From Stachybotrys elegans (Eukaryota; Ascomycota; Sordariomycetes; Hypocreales; Stachybotryaceae): a stretch of DNA of 64,000 nucleotides. The translations under genes and the position numbers were made by a program. This document shows positions 9,040 through 19,312 of the stretch, one piece after another. Every line of letters starts with the position of its first letter. Position 1 is the first letter of the stretch. The notes under the pieces were generated by a model. The model searched no databases and was not told where the DNA came from. It worked only from the letters and a program-made list of their open reading frames with translations. Where the stretch lies: contig JAGPNK010000001.1 in assembly GCA_020746835.1 (NCBI GenBank), forward strand, positions 5,146,001 through 5,210,000. Direction: 5' to 3'.

Positions 9040-11033
9040 ATGTGGCCGTTTAGCAGCTCGTACCCGATCAAAGCGTTGGAAGAGGTGACGCAGCGCACCT
9101 ATGATTATATCGTGGTTGGTGGCGGCACCGCTGGAACTGCATTAGCTGCGCGGTTAAGTGAAGATGGAGCCGCGACAGTCTTGCTTCTCGAAAGAGGCCC
9201 CTTTTCCAACAGCCTCATATCGCGAGTCCCTATAGCATCCACTGCCAATGGTAGCTACACAGTTCGCCGAGAATGTGTTACAGCCGTCGAGACAGGCAAC
9301 AGGAAGGTGGATATCCTCACCGCCGAGACCCTGGGGGGCAATACCAGGATCAATGGCATGATCTACACGCGTGGCGCGCCGGTATACTATGATCGATGGG
9401 GGATTGACCATCCGCTATGGAGCTGCCCTTTTTCCAGAAAGTAGAAGCCACGGTTGCGCTGCGTCAAACAGAATCCCTAGAGTCTGGAATATATAAAGCT
9501 CTCGAGGAATCCGCCGCGCTTATGGGGTTGCCGATAGTGAAAGATGGAAACCACCCCGACGCCTCCGCAATGGGCTACTTCAACCTCGACCTCACCATCG
9601 ACAAGAGCGGCTACAGACACTCAGGGTTTCACGCCTACTTGCCCGAGAATGTTGTTTGCCAACGTCCATCGCTCGATATCTGCCCCAGCGCTGTGATAGT
9701 CCGAGTTGATGTAGCAGAAGACGAGTCTACAGTTCGCGGGGTATATGTCCAGTCTGCTGTGCCTAGCGTCCGAACGACGCCGAGCTTCATCAAAGCTCGT
9801 CGCGAAGTAGTGCTGTCAGCTGGGGCCATTTGCACTCCTCAGATTCTCCAGCTGAGCGGCATTGGAAGCCGAGCAGTCCTTGAAAATCTAGGTATAACTG
9901 TCCGAAAGGATCTACCCGACGTAGGACGCCATCTGGCAGATCACTACCTGTTTCCGGTATTTATCCAAGTTCCCATGCACGACAGCTTGCAACAGCTTCT
10001 GGCCAACCCCCTTCAAGCTATCAGACATGTCCTGCTATTCGCTACTGCGGGGAAAGGCTGGCTGAAATCGGCGGTTGACCGCGCCATCTATCTCAACACA
10101 AGACATATCGACGGTGTGACGGGCATGGTCCAGGCCAACGAGAAGACATTGAATCCTCGGAACAAGGACAACTTGCCAGACGTTGAGATTATGGTTGTCC
10201 CTATGGGAACGAAGCCTGATATTTACCCTGGAGAACCCCTCTTCACGCTCCAAGTGTGCTTGAACCATGCAAAGACCGAGGGCAGTGTCGACATTCGATC
10301 CAGTGATCCTTTGGATGACCCAGAGATCAACCTCAACATGCTCAAGCATCCTGATGACATCCAAACAGCTCGAGAGGCCCTGCGCTTTACACTGAGGCTG
10401 GTTGAAAAATTCTGTTTTGACTCTTCGTACGAGCACAGCTCACGTCCTTTTGTTGGGCCGGGGCATCGTCAGTGGAGCAAGGGCGACTGTCTTCTGGCGT
10501 CGGACGAGGAGCTAGATGAATACATCCGCAAGTACATCTCTCCTGTATGGCATTTAACCAGTACGTCTCGTATGGGCAAAGCGGGAGAGGGTGTGGTTGA
10601 TGATGAACTGCGTGTGCACGGGTTCAAAAACTTGAGAATAGCCGATGCGAGTGTTCTCCCCATTACTGTATCGTCGCATTCAATGGCCCCGGTCTACATG
10701 GTGGCATAACGATGTGCTGATTCCATCCATAAAGAATGGGCTGGCCATGAGCGCAAGCTTCGAGGGCTAGATGCACCCAGAACAAATATCCAACAGCTGC
10801 ATAGATGGTATGATGGATTCAGGTGGACTAAACGAGCCATAAGCCTAGTTTTTGTCTCGCCACTCATGATTATCTACATGATTGTGAAGATAGCTTTTTC
10901 AACTAGGTCTGTAAGAAGCGGAAGTGCCATAATGTTAAAAGATGTACTGTTGGACTACACAGAGGTTCAGTGCAGGACGGCGCACTGGCCCTTTGAGGCC
11001 AGGAACCAAATACACAGCGGAAAAAGGCCATAA
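9040..11033 (+). pseudogene. GMC oxidoreductase pseudogene: frameshift and internal stop
   Basis: The start MWPFSSSYPIKALEE leads into the FAD-binding motif IVVGGGTAGTALAARLSED and the GMC signature LGGNTRINGMIYTRGAP. At about 9421-9425 the reading jumps from frame 1 (HPLWS, then a stop) to frame 3 (LPFFQKVE). No room exists for an intron, and the usual WS-W-x-x-x-LPFF spacing suggests loss of a few bases (3n+2). The C-terminal catalytic region is present (VWHLTSTSRMG, then SSHSMAPVYMVA). TAA at 10707-10709 then interrupts the expected AEKCAD-type helix; the frame continues with RCADSIHKEW and stays open about 107 codons to TAA at 11031. That tail includes a likely membrane segment (SLVFVSPLMIIYMIVKIAF), so the intact ancestor was probably a membrane-anchored oxidase of about 665 residues. 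GMC enzymes oxidise alcohols or sugars with FAD; the substrate is unknown. Confidence 0.85.
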
Positions 11034-11650
11034 GGAAGAGCTTAGAATAGATAAATGCATGCCATATGACTAGTCTCAACCCAGAACAGATAGATTCTAC
11101 TTAAAGTCCTTCACTCAAGGGGCTGGGCAGACACACAGTTGGTTCAATTAAGCACACCTTCAATTCCCAGAGGCATCTCCCGGCTCAGCAGCCCTTGGCC
11201 CTAGAGCTTACAATAATTGAATACCAAGACTTACATACCTAATGGATGCTAGCCGATGGCAAGAAACTGAACGTTGCCCCAGTGGCAGAGGCTCTGGTCT
11301 GGACCATGGCAGCGGGGCATCTCGGTCACCCTTCTCGGGCTAGCAGCAAGATGGACAGCTACGTATGTCTATAATCAAGCTTACGAGGAACATATTTAGC
11401 TTCTCTTCGGGATGAGGGTGCGCCAGGCGAGACTAGCCCGAAGGTGCCGCGACTATGGGCGCTGAGGGTGTGGATGAGGATCTCGGTCGCCCGTTCGGGA
11501 TCTAGGCGCAGGATGTGTTAGCACGGCTGAGAACTTCACTGTTTATGTACCCATTGTCCAAATTACGCTTCAAAAGCTGAAAACATCAAGACGACTCAGG
11601 TTTGCAGCTTTGTTCTGGAACGACCTTCAGCTGTTGTACATGTACATGTT

Positions 11651-11656
11651 CACGTG
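11651..11656. promoter_or_regulatory. CACGTG site (NUC-1/Pho4 type)
   Basis: Palindromic E-box about 3.6 kb upstream of the phosphate permease. It sits next to the palindrome TGTACATGTACA at about 11637-11648. Possible bHLH binding site, far from the gene. Confidence 0.35.
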
Positions 11657-12404
11657 TTAGTCCAGTTGAATAAATGCCCGTGGTAAAAGGCTGCACATGA
11701 AATTAATGTGTGGCCCTTTGCCCAGCGACGCTGCCGGTAAGGATAATTGGTCCATCCTTCGGGCCTTGCATGCAGGTCGAGAATCTCCATAGTATTGGGG
11801 AGGGGGTGTGTAGCCAAATGCCCATTGCCAAGATGGCTGCCAAGAACATTGGCAAGAGCTTCTTTTGATCTCCCGGCGGCCTCCCATCTTGGCAAAGCAG
11901 GCTTTTTAACTTCATGTCATGAGAGTGTCGTGTGACCAGTTGGATGGTTATCAAAGTCTATGCGCCACGGTGCTGCTTCGGTCAACGAATCGAGAATGAG
12001 AAAGCGAGCACGATGGGTGCTTATGGGAGACATGAAATGCTTGACCGAGGGGCGGAACATCAAAGGAATGGTTTGTAGGGGTCATGTCAGAATGACACAC
12101 CCATACCTGTTACAAGACATGCCACGCCAGTGCGATGGGCTGATGTGACCATCATGGCTGGAATCTTTCCAAAACTCAGCCTAAGGGTAGAGGCAAGGCA
12201 GCTCCGACTATCAATTTTCTCTCATGTGCTGGGTCGCACACCATCATGCGCGGCATCTAGAATGAACGTCTTCCAATAGCAAGAGCACGAGGAAGGTTGT
12301 GCATATCTTATCGGAGCGGCCGAAGGATGTTAAACATGCTGGCCATCGACAGGCAGCACGGCGGCGATGCCATTCGACTCACAACTCACAGTCGAAAGTC
12401 CAAG

Positions 12405-12410
12405 CACGTG
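12405..12410. promoter_or_regulatory. CACGTG site (NUC-1/Pho4 type)
   Basis: E-box in AAGCACGTGGAG, 2.9 kb upstream of the phosphate permease and 107 bp from the next copy. Confidence 0.35.
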
Positions 12411-12516
12411 GAGACTGCAGAATTTGTGCGACAGCCGCCCGGATCCCATGGTGGCTGCCATGACAGCATTGACCACATTAGATTCGGGAACAGCCTGTCG
12501 GGGCGGCGGACGGGTA

Positions 12517-12522
12517 CACGTG
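12517..12522. promoter_or_regulatory. CACGTG site (NUC-1/Pho4 type)
   Basis: E-box in GTACACGTGTCT, 2.7 kb upstream of the phosphate permease. Confidence 0.35.
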
Positions 12523-13707
12523 TCTGGGGAGGGAAGAGAGATGATTGGGCAGAAAGAAAACCTAGCATCAGAGTCGAGAAGGGCGAACCACGCCACGGAG
12601 GAAAAGTGATCCCCCTAGCCGTCCAATCTTATGACTGAGGGGCCCTGGTTCCATACGAGGCATCGACCCGACCGGCCCAGCTATAGCATGAGCTGAGGCA
12701 CAGACGGGAGGATAGAGAGCAGAGGCATGCTAGTCGCCCGTCAGCACTGCATATCGGAGCTGAGATGTGGGAGAATACTACCCTCCATGACGCTAACTTG
12801 CTCTCCTTGCATGGCGGAGCTGGAGCGGCCGGCAAGCAGTTGGACCATGGCCATTGGAGGAAGAACATGGAGGACTACATTTGGGAAACAATGTCACGGA
12901 TTGGGATGCTCTAGAACGTCGCAGGCGCTTGTGGAGTGCGATGCACACATAGCACGCATTTGACAGCATCCCTCGCCTCGGGGATCGGGAAACGAGATGA
13001 GAGTCATGGGCCTGCACGTATCCTCGGGGGGGAGGGGTGTGCTAGACCATGACCATGAAGGACATGGGTGCTGACGAGCGGTTCAGCATCTAGATCTGGC
13101 TAATGGGAGGATCTCGAGGCCAGAGACGGAGACGACCAACGGTGAGCCCGGGCACGACTAGCTGGGTGGTTTTCGTGAGGACATGGGATGGAATGGGATA
13201 CGGTAGGTGGGCTGGGCCGGTTCAAGGCTTTGGCTCCGAGAACGGGCCCTTTGTGGGAGCAGCATGGGTTACATGTCGGTGGCGTCACGGGCGATGGAGC
13301 TCTTTTGATCAATGCTAATGCAGCATGCGGGCCAGGCAAGAAAAGGTGTCCATCGTCACGCGACTCACAGGTGTGCTTCAGCCTCGGAAACGCGCTCAAA
13401 TCAGACGATGAAACGGGGGACAATGGGCGGCTGAGGTGACGGGGATGCGCCCTTCTGAGAAGAGCCTTGTAAAGACTTGCTGGGTCTGGACAATGTTGGT
13501 CGCGTGCTGGTGGAGGCCTCGCAGCGTGATTTAAGCCCGTCATGGCAGCCCGAAAATCCGGGTAGGCGCTGCGCAATGCAGAGAGAAAGATAGAGAGATA
13601 GAGAGAGGCGCGGAGCCCATGTTGCAGGCCTGTTGCGGCCCACTATGGAGGTTGAAAGAGGAGGTTATCGTGTTGAAGAAGCAGCCAATCAGCGGCCGCG
13701 GGGTACA

Positions 13708-13713
13708 CACGTG
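13708..13713. promoter_or_regulatory. CACGTG site (NUC-1/Pho4 type)
   Basis: E-box in TACACACGTGCGG, about 1.55 kb upstream of the phosphate permease start. A CCAAT box lies just before it (13685-13689). Confidence 0.4.
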
Positions 13714-14303
13714 CGGGAACGATTCGAGTCGGTGGGTTAGGCAAAGGGTCTGCCGAGAGTGAGCCAGTAGGTAGTTTAGTGGGTGGGTGGAGAAGGATGG
13801 AAGGGGGGTGGTGCCAAGAGGCCGCGGGAAAGACGCTCCTCGGTGAAGAATGGGGCAACACACACATTATACATACAAGCCGCGTGAGATTCTCGAAGGA
13901 TCAAGAGATCAGTGGGGGTTGAGAGCGGAAGAACGGGCTTGGCAGTGCACCTGCTTGAGGCTGGCTGAGCCGAGGCGCGACGAGCATGCTTTGGCAGGTC
14001 AACAAGTGACAGCAACATTTGGTATATATTACGTTGTGTCGTCCGATTGTGAGGCCAAAGAGGCAAGGCGCAGAACTAGAGGCCCAGATGCACGAAAGAC
14101 AAGAGACTATTAAGCTTACAGAGGACACAAGCTTGTCCAACAAGCTTAAAACAAGAGGTGGATGGTGCTGTAAAAATTTTTATTCTAGTGCGGTTTATCC
14201 CATCGTCAATTTTATGTAACAAGAGAAACGCTACGAGAACACAGGTGGACCCTTGCCGAGACTTGTGATGATCGGGAGCATATGTACGTGATACGACTGG
14301 TTG

Positions 14304-14309
14304 CACGTG
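14304..14309. promoter_or_regulatory. CACGTG site nearest the phosphate permease
   Basis: E-box in TTGCACGTGCCA, 954 bp upstream of the permease ATG. It is the best placed of the five for direct phosphate control. In Neurospora, the bHLH factor NUC-1 binds CACGTG upstream of phosphate-starvation genes. Confidence 0.45.
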
Positions 14310-15262
14310 CCACAGATGGGGGCAAGGGACGTACGTGATTCGTGAGCAAAGCCGAGATTGAGACCTTTTGTGCGTAGGCACTTCGTTGGAAAAGAGGTGG
14401 TAATCATCCAAGGGGAGGGGGAGGCGATGGCGTTCCGCTTAGGCAAAGTATACAGACAGCACCTTCGGTTCCCAATGCGGTAAGATGGGGAGAGAGCGCA
14501 AAGCAAACGGTGGCATTTTCGGTTCCCAGAATGGCAAGCCAAGCACGATCTCTTGGCGGTCTTGGTCCTGCGATGCCAATGCTGTAGCCGTCCGGGGAGG
14601 CCTCCTGGGCATTGACGCTTTCTCCAACCACCGTACCGCGATGCAGTATCAGGATGGAGAGAAAGAGACTACAATGCGACAGACGTTGCTCTCTCTCCGT
14701 GTGTGCTTAGCCAGGCACGTCCTTTTCATGCAGCTCCTCACTCGCAGCTAAGTGAAGGTTTTTGGTAGTGAGCCCTCAAGCTTTCATCAAGCTTTCCCCA
14801 CCCCTGCCGACCGACCGCAGGGGGGAGGGGGGTGTCGGGAGTAAAAACGAATGCAACAGGGTTCGGGGATGGAGACGGTTCGACCTTTTCCATCTGGAGG
14901 CAACATGCAAAGAAAGCACACAGAGGACACACGCACTCGCCCATACACACGCAATGCAATGGAACCTTGCCGTCGATGCGCCCCTCCTCTGGGGGCTGAC
15001 AAGGCCCGATAGCTCCTTCCCCCCCAGCACTCGCGCCCATCAGCAGGAGTCCGGAAAGTTCCTCTCTCCCACGAGAAAAAAAGTATATATCGTGTTACCT
15101 TCCAGCGACATGTGCTTCTCATCCTCCCCTCTTCTCTGCTTCCTCGTGCTTCTCTCTACCGCCCAGCAACGGATCATACCTTGATCTTGCCGCCTACCAA
15201 CGGGCCCTTCCTCTTCATTCTTCTCTTGTTTTTTTTAGTGCCACCATAGAGCAGCCGCCAAG

Positions 15263-17209
15263 ATGCCCGTCCTCTCAGAATACGACTACGTCTTTGCCAT
15301 TGGCACCATGTTTGCCCTCCTTGAGGCTTACAACAACGGTGCCAGTACGTTCACGCACGCTCCCATTCTTCGTCTCCTTCTCCTGCTGACAATATCCAGA
15401 TGATGTCGCCAATGCCTGGGCCACCAGTGTTTCCTCCCGCTCCGTCACCTACCCCCAGGCCATGCTCCTCTGCCTCATCTTCGAGCTGACGGGTGCTCTC
15501 ACCGTCGGCGCCCGCACCGCCTCCACGATTAAGAACGGAATCATCCCCGTCGAAGCCTTCCGGGAGAACGCCGGTGTCCAGCTCCTCGCCTTCACTTGCG
15601 CCTCGGCTGGTGCTGCGCTCTGGGTCCAGTGGTGTACCACTCACTCTGCCCACGTCTCCTCCACATACTCGCTCATCTCCGCCATTGCTGGTGTCGGTAT
15701 CGCCACTGTCGGTGCTTCTCAGGTTCAGTGGGGCTGGAATGATGGTCAGGGTCTCGGTGCCATCTTTGCCGGTCTCTTCATGGCCCCCGCCATCTCTGCC
15801 TGCTTCGGTGCCGCCATCTTTATGCTCATCAAGACCATTGTCCACATGCGCAAGAACCCAGTCCCATGGGCTGTCTGGACCTCGCCCTTCTTCTTCCTCA
15901 TCGCCGGCGTCGTCTGCTGTCTCAGCATCGTCTACAAGGGCTCCCCCCGTCTGGGTCTTGCTGACCGTCCTGCCTGGTGGATCGCCGTCGTCTCCCTTGG
16001 CACTGGCCTCGCCCTCGCTCTGCTCTCTGCCCTCTTCTTCGTCCCTTATGTCCACTGCAAGGTCATCAAGAAGGACCGCGATATCCGCGCTTGGGAGATG
16101 ATCTACGGCCCTCTCCTGTTCCGCCGCCCCGCTCCCGCTGGCTCTGAGCAGGCCCGTGTCCCCAACTACGCCGTCGTACAGCACGATGCCGAGGATGACG
16201 AGTCCACCGCCGAGACATCTGCCGTCTCCTACGAGAAGAAGGCCAACCACAACTCGAGCGACGAGGAGATCACCGCCGTCTCCCCTACCCAAGCCGCCCC
16301 CAAGGAGAAGAACCTCGTCTTTGCCGAGGTCAGCCAGGCTTCCTACCAGAAGCTGCTCGCCGACGCTCTCGAGAAGCACCACGCTAAGCTCCGCAAGTCC
16401 AAGAGCCCTCTCGGCTGGGCCATGCGCACCGTCCACAACCACCCCTTCGGTGCCGGCTCCATCTACGAACGCCACAACCTGAAGGCTGTCCTCTACCGTC
16501 TCCCTGCCATCCCCGTCATCTGCCTCATGTACGGTCTGTACTACGATATCCACACGGCTCAGGTCGGCATCATGGACACTCCTGACGGTCGCCGCATGGC
16601 CCGCGTCTACGACAGCGCCCCCAAGTACCCCAACGAGGTTGAGCACCTGTACTCGTTTGTCCAGATCATCACCGCTTGCACTGCTTCCTTTGCTCACGGC
16701 GCCAACGATGTCGGTAACGCTGTCGGTGTCTGGGCTGCCATGTACAGCGCCTGGTCCACTGGTACCGCCTCTGCTGCCAAGAACCCTGTCGAGCTGTGGC
16801 AGATTGCCGTCATGGCCCTGACCATCTGCTTCGGTTTCATCACCTACGGTTACAACATCATGAAGGGTGAGTTGTCTATCTTTCCAATACAATACGCCGT
16901 GAATTCCTTGCTAACCAACATATAGTCATGGGTAACAAGATCACCTACCACTCCCCCAGCCGCGGCTCCTCCATGGAGATGGGTGCCGCTATCACCGTCA
17001 TGATCTTCTCTCAGGAGTCTCTGCCTGTCTCTACCTCCATGTGCATTACCGGTGCCACCGTCGGTGTCGGTCTGTGCAACGGAACCTTCAAGGCCGTCAA
17101 CTGGCAGCGAGTCGCCCTCCTGGTCTTCTCCTGGATCATGACCATCCCCATTGCCGGTCTCATCGGCGGTCTCCTCATGGGCATTGTCCTCAACGCTCCC
17201 CACTTCTAA
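15263..17209 (+). CDS. pho-4: High-affinity Na+/phosphate symporter (Pho89 / pho-4 family)
   Basis: Three exons: 15263-15344, 15400-16866 and 16926-17209, with introns of 55 nt (GTACGT...TCCAG) and 59 nt (GTGAGT...TATAG). The product is 610 residues, close to yeast Pho89 (574) and Neurospora PHO-4 (590). Both diagnostic PHO4-family repeats are present: GANDVANAW at residues 26-34, whose Asn codon spans intron 1, and GANDVGNAVG from about 461. Multiple hydrophobic helices flank a large charged cytoplasmic loop at about residues 230-360 (EDDESTAETSA, NHNSSDEEI). The family couples inward Na+ to phosphate uptake at the plasma membrane under phosphate starvation. The start ATG precedes SEYDYVFAIGTMFALLE, the conserved first helix. 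A CT-rich leader and several CACGTG sites lie upstream. The symbol is by family analogy; orthology is untested. Confidence 0.93.
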
Positions 17210-19312
17210 GCAGCCTGTTACAAATGTTGTTTAATTTGCTTTGCTCTTTACGATTCCCCCAATATGTAACGACGCGTCATTTGGAAAGAAAGGGATACGC
17301 ATAACTGCAATGCGTAGTACATAGATTCAGTGGGGTTTCCTTATGCCGTAGACTTGAAGGATTCGGTGGCCCTCAGACGGAACAATATACCGCACCACTC
17401 CCAAACACAATAGGAAAGTGCTCGTGTGATCTCCCCTGGTGAAGTTGAAGCGAAGCTGTGGATTTGGGATGTGCCAAGCAGTGCCAATATGGTGGAGCTG
17501 CAGATGCCTTGCTTGGCAAAAGATCCAAAGCGGCCACGGCGGCGACAAGGGTCCAGGTCAGTGAAACGCAGTCGTCAAATCAGCTCTAGCAACGACATGC
17601 TACAGATGCAGCCTGTCGATCACCTTCAATTATCGTCATGGCGTCCTGTATATGCGTGCGCCCGTCGCCGCTTCGGATGTGACTATCTGGACTATCTTGC
17701 ATATGCCGTGGGGAGTCAGGCATTGCCTCTCCGCCATCACACGGGTTTAGATGGCCTAATCGGAAGCCAAGTTGTAGAGCAGCCCCTTGCCGCAAAGCTT
17801 GACCGAAGCTGAACCTGCTCCCATGACGATCCCCACGACGATCCCCACGACGATCCCCACGACGCATGTAAGCTTCAAGCATGCCTAGGTGCTCTCGTAT
17901 TCTTATCCTGCTTCCTCTTTTGCGTGATGGGATATGACCTGCGCGTAACCCCGCTCGTTGAGGGTGAGGTGGCGTACAGCCTCCTGCGTCGTGACCGCCC
18001 CTCCTGGATACCCCTCTTGGGTATGCGTCCTCTAGGGTTCCTGTGTCGTTGGGATAGGCGTGGAGCTCGGATTTTCGGGCGTGATAAGATGCCGACAACG
18101 GAGATATCTCTGGGCGGTAGTATCAGCGCTGTATTTGACAGGGAGACGAGGCCCAGCGGGCTGATGACGGCGGTGATGCAAGAACAACGCCTGCGCGGTG
18201 ACTTCGTGCAGGACAAGTAGCGGCACGGGGAGACGGTAGGGCCGCTGCAGGATATAGGTCCCGCGCTGCATGCACCTTGGCCGCGATATGCGCAGCGGCT
18301 TCCTGCGTGTTTCCTTGTCGCCTCGTTGCGGATGAAGCCTCCCTACTGGTGTTGGAGCGCATATGACGGCGGAAAGCGCATTGTACATGTAGCACAGAAG
18401 AAAGAGGGGAATATGTGGTGGGTGTTTGGCAATAAGGAGGGTGTCTCGGTCCTTTCTAAAGAGTGATAGAGATGTCATACGTGAGAAGGCCGAGGAGCGT
18501 GACAAGCATGGTGAAGAGGGGTGCTGCCGGCGAAGAACCAGCGCAGGCGGGAGGGCACTGCGCCGCATGGTAAGCATGTAGGGTCGAGGTCCAGCGCGCG
18601 GAGAAGCCGAAGTCTTTTTGGGGATATGTGAAGCGCTCGGTGTCGTGATGGTCAGTACGGAGGGAGAGTGGAGCGGTTGGGATGGCCGAGGATGAGAAGA
18701 TACGGTGGAGAGGCTGACCTGAAGAGGTCGGCCGCCACATAGAACATGCATGTACTCTACATGCGATGACTCTGGACAGGCTTCGGAGGCAGTATAGCAG
18801 AACATATCTATGTTGACGCCATGAAGATTCGTGCGCCTTGCCATGAGATCCAGGTCATAGCATACGTGGCGCTGGGTCGAGTGTGACGCTGCTGAAGATG
18901 AGGTTCAGGGCCGTGGTCTTCCTTCGCATGTATAAATGCCCTCATTCCGCGGCAAGCAACAAAGCGAGGAGGTGTTCAGTTGTGAGGATGGATGAGGCTC
19001 GTACAGCGAGCTGGGAGATTTCTGCCAGCGTGTCCATTTTAGTGTTTCCAGTTACCAGCTCTGCGTGGGATGAAGCGTCCTGTTTTGAGAGATGGGTTGC
19101 TCGAGAACAGGTTGGATGAAGGTCGTGTTTGGCCGAGGCTCATGCCGTGTTACTGGTGGAGATGCATCGTGACTACAGGCCTCTATCTCGGCCAAGAGAA
19201 GTATAGATTGATTCACCTCATGAAAGTGACCGACTCCTAACGTGGCTGGCACATTATAATGTCGAAATGTTACATGTCTATTTTTATCCAGAATCTACCA
19301 CCCGGGGCCCGT
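17210..19312. other. Intergenic region between permease and GMC gene
   Basis: Contains the 12-bp tandem repeat at 17825-17864. A minus-strand open frame of 270 codons (18844-18032) has no recognisable domain, no obvious promoter and unremarkable composition, and overlaps other open frames. I do not call it a gene. Confidence 0.5.
17825..17864. repeat. 12-bp tandem repeat, about 3.3 copies
   Basis: Three exact copies of GACGATCCCCAC plus GACG, 616 bases after the permease stop codon. The perfect copies suggest recent expansion, useful as a strain marker. No function is evident. Confidence 0.9.

Larger units (their letters stand above)
11034..15262. other. 4.2-kb region upstream of the phosphate permease
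   Basis: No convincing gene. Open frames here (such as 13100-13576 minus) lack domains and splice support. The stretch carries five CACGTG hexamers, listed separately. A weak internal repeat occurs at about 11318-11355 and 11480-11515 (ATCTCGGTC-ACCC...GGGCTAGCAGCAAGATG against ATCTCGGTCGCCC...GGGATCTAGGCGCAGGATG). The last 200 bases are CT-rich, like a fungal 5' leader. It may hold a long regulatory region, a non-coding transcript or decayed mobile DNA. Confidence 0.5.

Noticed and set aside
13715..13740. B-box-like GATTCGAGTC suggesting a tRNA
   Set aside because: No cloverleaf or A-box can be drawn around it. No tRNA or rRNA gene was recognised anywhere in the window.
15351..16892. 513-codon minus-strand frame opposite the phosphate permease
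   Set aside because: Mirror of the permease coding strand, Gly/Asp/Val-rich with no domain; an effect of codon bias.
18032..18844. 270-codon minus-strand frame in the intergenic region
   Set aside because: Long, but composition looks random (Ser/Pro/Arg/His-rich) and no motif, splice site or promoter supports it.
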